Source: Leyella stercorea (GTDB lineage Bacteria > Bacteroidota > Bacteroidia > Bacteroidales > Bacteroidaceae). From it: a stretch of DNA of 6,212 nt. Positions within the stretch are counted from its first letter, which is position 1; each line of letters opens with the position of its first letter. The notes under the pieces were generated by a model, which did no database searches, was not told the origin of the DNA, and was given only the letters and a program-made list of their open reading frames with translations. The position numbers and the translations under genes are program-made. The DNA is taken from the NCBI RefSeq assembly GCF_021531655.1, contig NZ_JADYUF010000081.1, positions 1 to 6,212 on the forward strand. Reading direction: 5' to 3'. Shown here in pieces: positions 5,461 to 6,212 of the stretch.

Positions 5461-5922
5461 ATGTTGACGCATGGGAAGGTTTATGATTTTCAGATTAGGT
5501 ATGCTATTGTACATTTGTTATGCAAACATTTTACTTTCTATACCCAATGTGTCTATGATAATAGTTGGTCTGTTGACATTTTTCTTAATGATCAAGACGA
5601 TATAGAAACCGTTTACAACATGGTTCTCGATACAGAAGTATCTGCACTTCCTCAAATAGACAAAGAATTCATTATAGATCTACACTGCAAACAAACAGAG
5701 AGAATAACTCCGAAGAGTATTAACAAGCCACGTTGTGCAGAAGATCTGACTTGCTTGTATGATGAAGAGATTACACAGGCAGAGAAGAAAGAAATAATCG
5801 CCAGACATTACAAAACAAGCATATCTACAGCTCAACGCTGGATGAAACGATATGGACTTCTGAAGGCGTCGAACAACAAGAAGCATGAAGATAGAGTTGC
5901 CAAAGAGCAAGAGACTGAATAG
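5461..5922 (+). CDS. Unknown HTH-containing protein, second segment of the amber-interrupted locus
   Basis: This segment is 153 aa under the standard code and is not a family I recognise. The N-terminal 100 residues look like a compact mixed domain (VYDFQIRYAIVHLLCKHFTF at 7-26, WSVDIFLNDQDDIETVYNMV at 36-55). Residues 103-134 (EITQAEKKEIIARHYKTS then ISTAQRWMKRYGLL) have the shape of a homeodomain-like helix-turn-helix, of the kind found in DNA-binding proteins of mobile elements. The tail is charged and ends in TAG at 5920-5922, followed by more open same-frame sequence. The ATG at 5461 comes two codons after the TAG of the first ORF, so this start may be an internal Met of a longer protein. 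A DNA-binding role (regulator, replication or mobilisation accessory) is inferred only from the HTH-like segment and the recombinase neighbours. Confidence 0.7.
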   Translation: MLTHGKVYDFQIRYAIVHLLCKHFTFYTQCVYDNSWSVDIFLNDQDDIETVYNMVLDTEVSALPQIDKEFIIDLHCKQTERITPKSINKPRCAEDLTCLYDEEITQAEKKEIIARHYKTSISTAQRWMKRYGLLKASNNKKHEDRVAKEQETE

Positions 5923-5991
5923 AATATAAAGAAACTAATGTAGAATGAAATTTACAAGATGATAAGTCCATACGCTTAGTCTATCATTGAT

Positions 5992-6156
5992 GTGCTAAAT
6001 TCAACCATAAAAAAACTTTATGAAGCCATAGACAAGAAGGATGAAGAAATGGAAAGTCTCAAAGAAGAGATAAACAGACTGAAAAAGAATCAGTTGGGTG
6101 GCATATTAAGTGGAGTGAATGATAACGATGATACTAATTACCTGAGTTCGGGATAA
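5992..6156 (+). CDS. Coiled-coil segment, likely C-terminal end of the amber-interrupted locus
   Basis: Open frame after TAG 5977 ends in TAA 6154-6156. There is no early ATG; GTG at 5992 is the first possible start and ATG 6049 is too late to cover the domain. The 54 residues from the GTG contain IKKLYEAIDKKDEEMESLKE followed by EINRLKKN, with Ile, Leu and Met spaced as heptads: a classic coiled coil or leucine zipper. A polar tail (GVNDNDDTNYLSSG) follows. An orphan zipper of this length without its own start is best explained as the C-terminus of the upstream protein, which is in the same frame. A dimerisation or oligomerisation role is inferred. Confidence 0.45.
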   Translation: MLNSTIKKLYEAIDKKDEEMESLKEEINRLKKNQLGGILSGVNDNDDTNYLSSG

Positions 6157-6203
6157 GCGACTGTCGTTTTTCTTGCTATGCTAGATTTCCGATAGGTGCA
6201 TAT

Positions 6204-6211
6204 TACATTTG
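6204..6211 (+). promoter_or_regulatory. TAnnTTTG box at the right edge
   Basis: TACATTTG is a perfect -7 match and could belong to a gene beyond the window. No TTG is found 19-21 bp upstream (the nearest, at 6173-6175, is 28 bp away), so the call is weak. Confidence 0.25.
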
Positions 6212-6212
6212 C

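Larger units (their letters stand above)
5095..6156 (+). other. Composite ORF interrupted only by four in-frame TAG codons
   Basis: From ATG 5095 one frame runs 354 codons to TAA 6154-6156. Its only internal stops are TAG at 5452, 5920, 5941 and 5977 (codons 120, 276, 283 and 295). No TAA, TGA or frameshift occurs in over 1 kb of AT-rich DNA. With TAG read as an amino acid, the protein has an N-terminal domain (1-119), a second domain after the first TAG, an HTH-like segment (about 225-256), and a C-terminal coiled coil (about 305-332). The residues between the last three TAGs (NIKKLM, NEIYKMISPYA, SIIDVLNSTIKKLYEAIDKK) read as one continuous helical protein. Amber suppression with Gln insertion is known in phages of gut Bacteroidales. 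The alternatives are a gene decayed by nonsense changes, or separate small genes. Confidence 0.55.

Noticed and set aside
6157..6172. Intrinsic terminator after TAA 6154 (GCGACTGTCG followed by T's)
   Set aside because: The CGAC/GTCG arms leave only a one-base loop, so no proper stem forms; the T-run alone is not enough.

Overview
The window looks like Bacteroidales chromosome, most likely Prevotella or a close relative. The signs are Bacteroidota-type promoters (TTG or TTTG, about 20 bp, then TAnnTTTG), A-rich leaders without clear Shine-Dalgarno sites, a Bacteroidota-type DUF2795 protein, and a tyrosine recombinase of the Bacteroidota integrase type. The genus is inferred; no rRNA or marker gene is present.

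Left part (1-1960), ordinary chromosome. A repeat-rich intergenic stretch (1-333) leads to a promoter and a two-gene operon: a degenerate methyltransferase-like protein of a Bacteroidota family (347-934) and a PduO-type cob(I)alamin adenosyltransferase (945-1511). A second promoter overlapping the end of that gene serves a small acidic DUF2795 protein (1652-1873), closed by a strong terminator (1916-1960).

Middle part (1961-4265), mobile DNA. A perfect 15-bp inverted repeat lies just before a complete tyrosine recombinase/integrase (2120-3487). It converges, across back-to-back terminators, on a serine recombinase of the resolvase/invertase class (3606-4226 or 4265, minus strand). The two recombinase genes share the same TATCTTCG -7 box.

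Right part (4266-6212), AT-rich accessory DNA. It holds a possible small minus-strand gene, a pair of GC-rich hairpins resembling a REP element, an AT-rich gene-free stretch with four helically phased direct repeats overlapping a candidate promoter, and then the most unusual locus. Under the standard code the locus gives two adjacent unknown proteins (5095-5454 and 5461-5922) and a coiled-coil fragment (5992-6156). All three are in one frame, and every stop between them is TAG (5452, 5920, 5941, 5977); the first TAA is at 6154. Read with TAG as an amino acid, the locus is one 353-residue protein with a central-to-C-terminal HTH and a C-terminal coiled coil. This pattern suggests amber suppression or recoding, as known for some phages of gut Bacteroidales, rather than random decay. 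No suppressor tRNA is visible in the window, so the interpretation is open.
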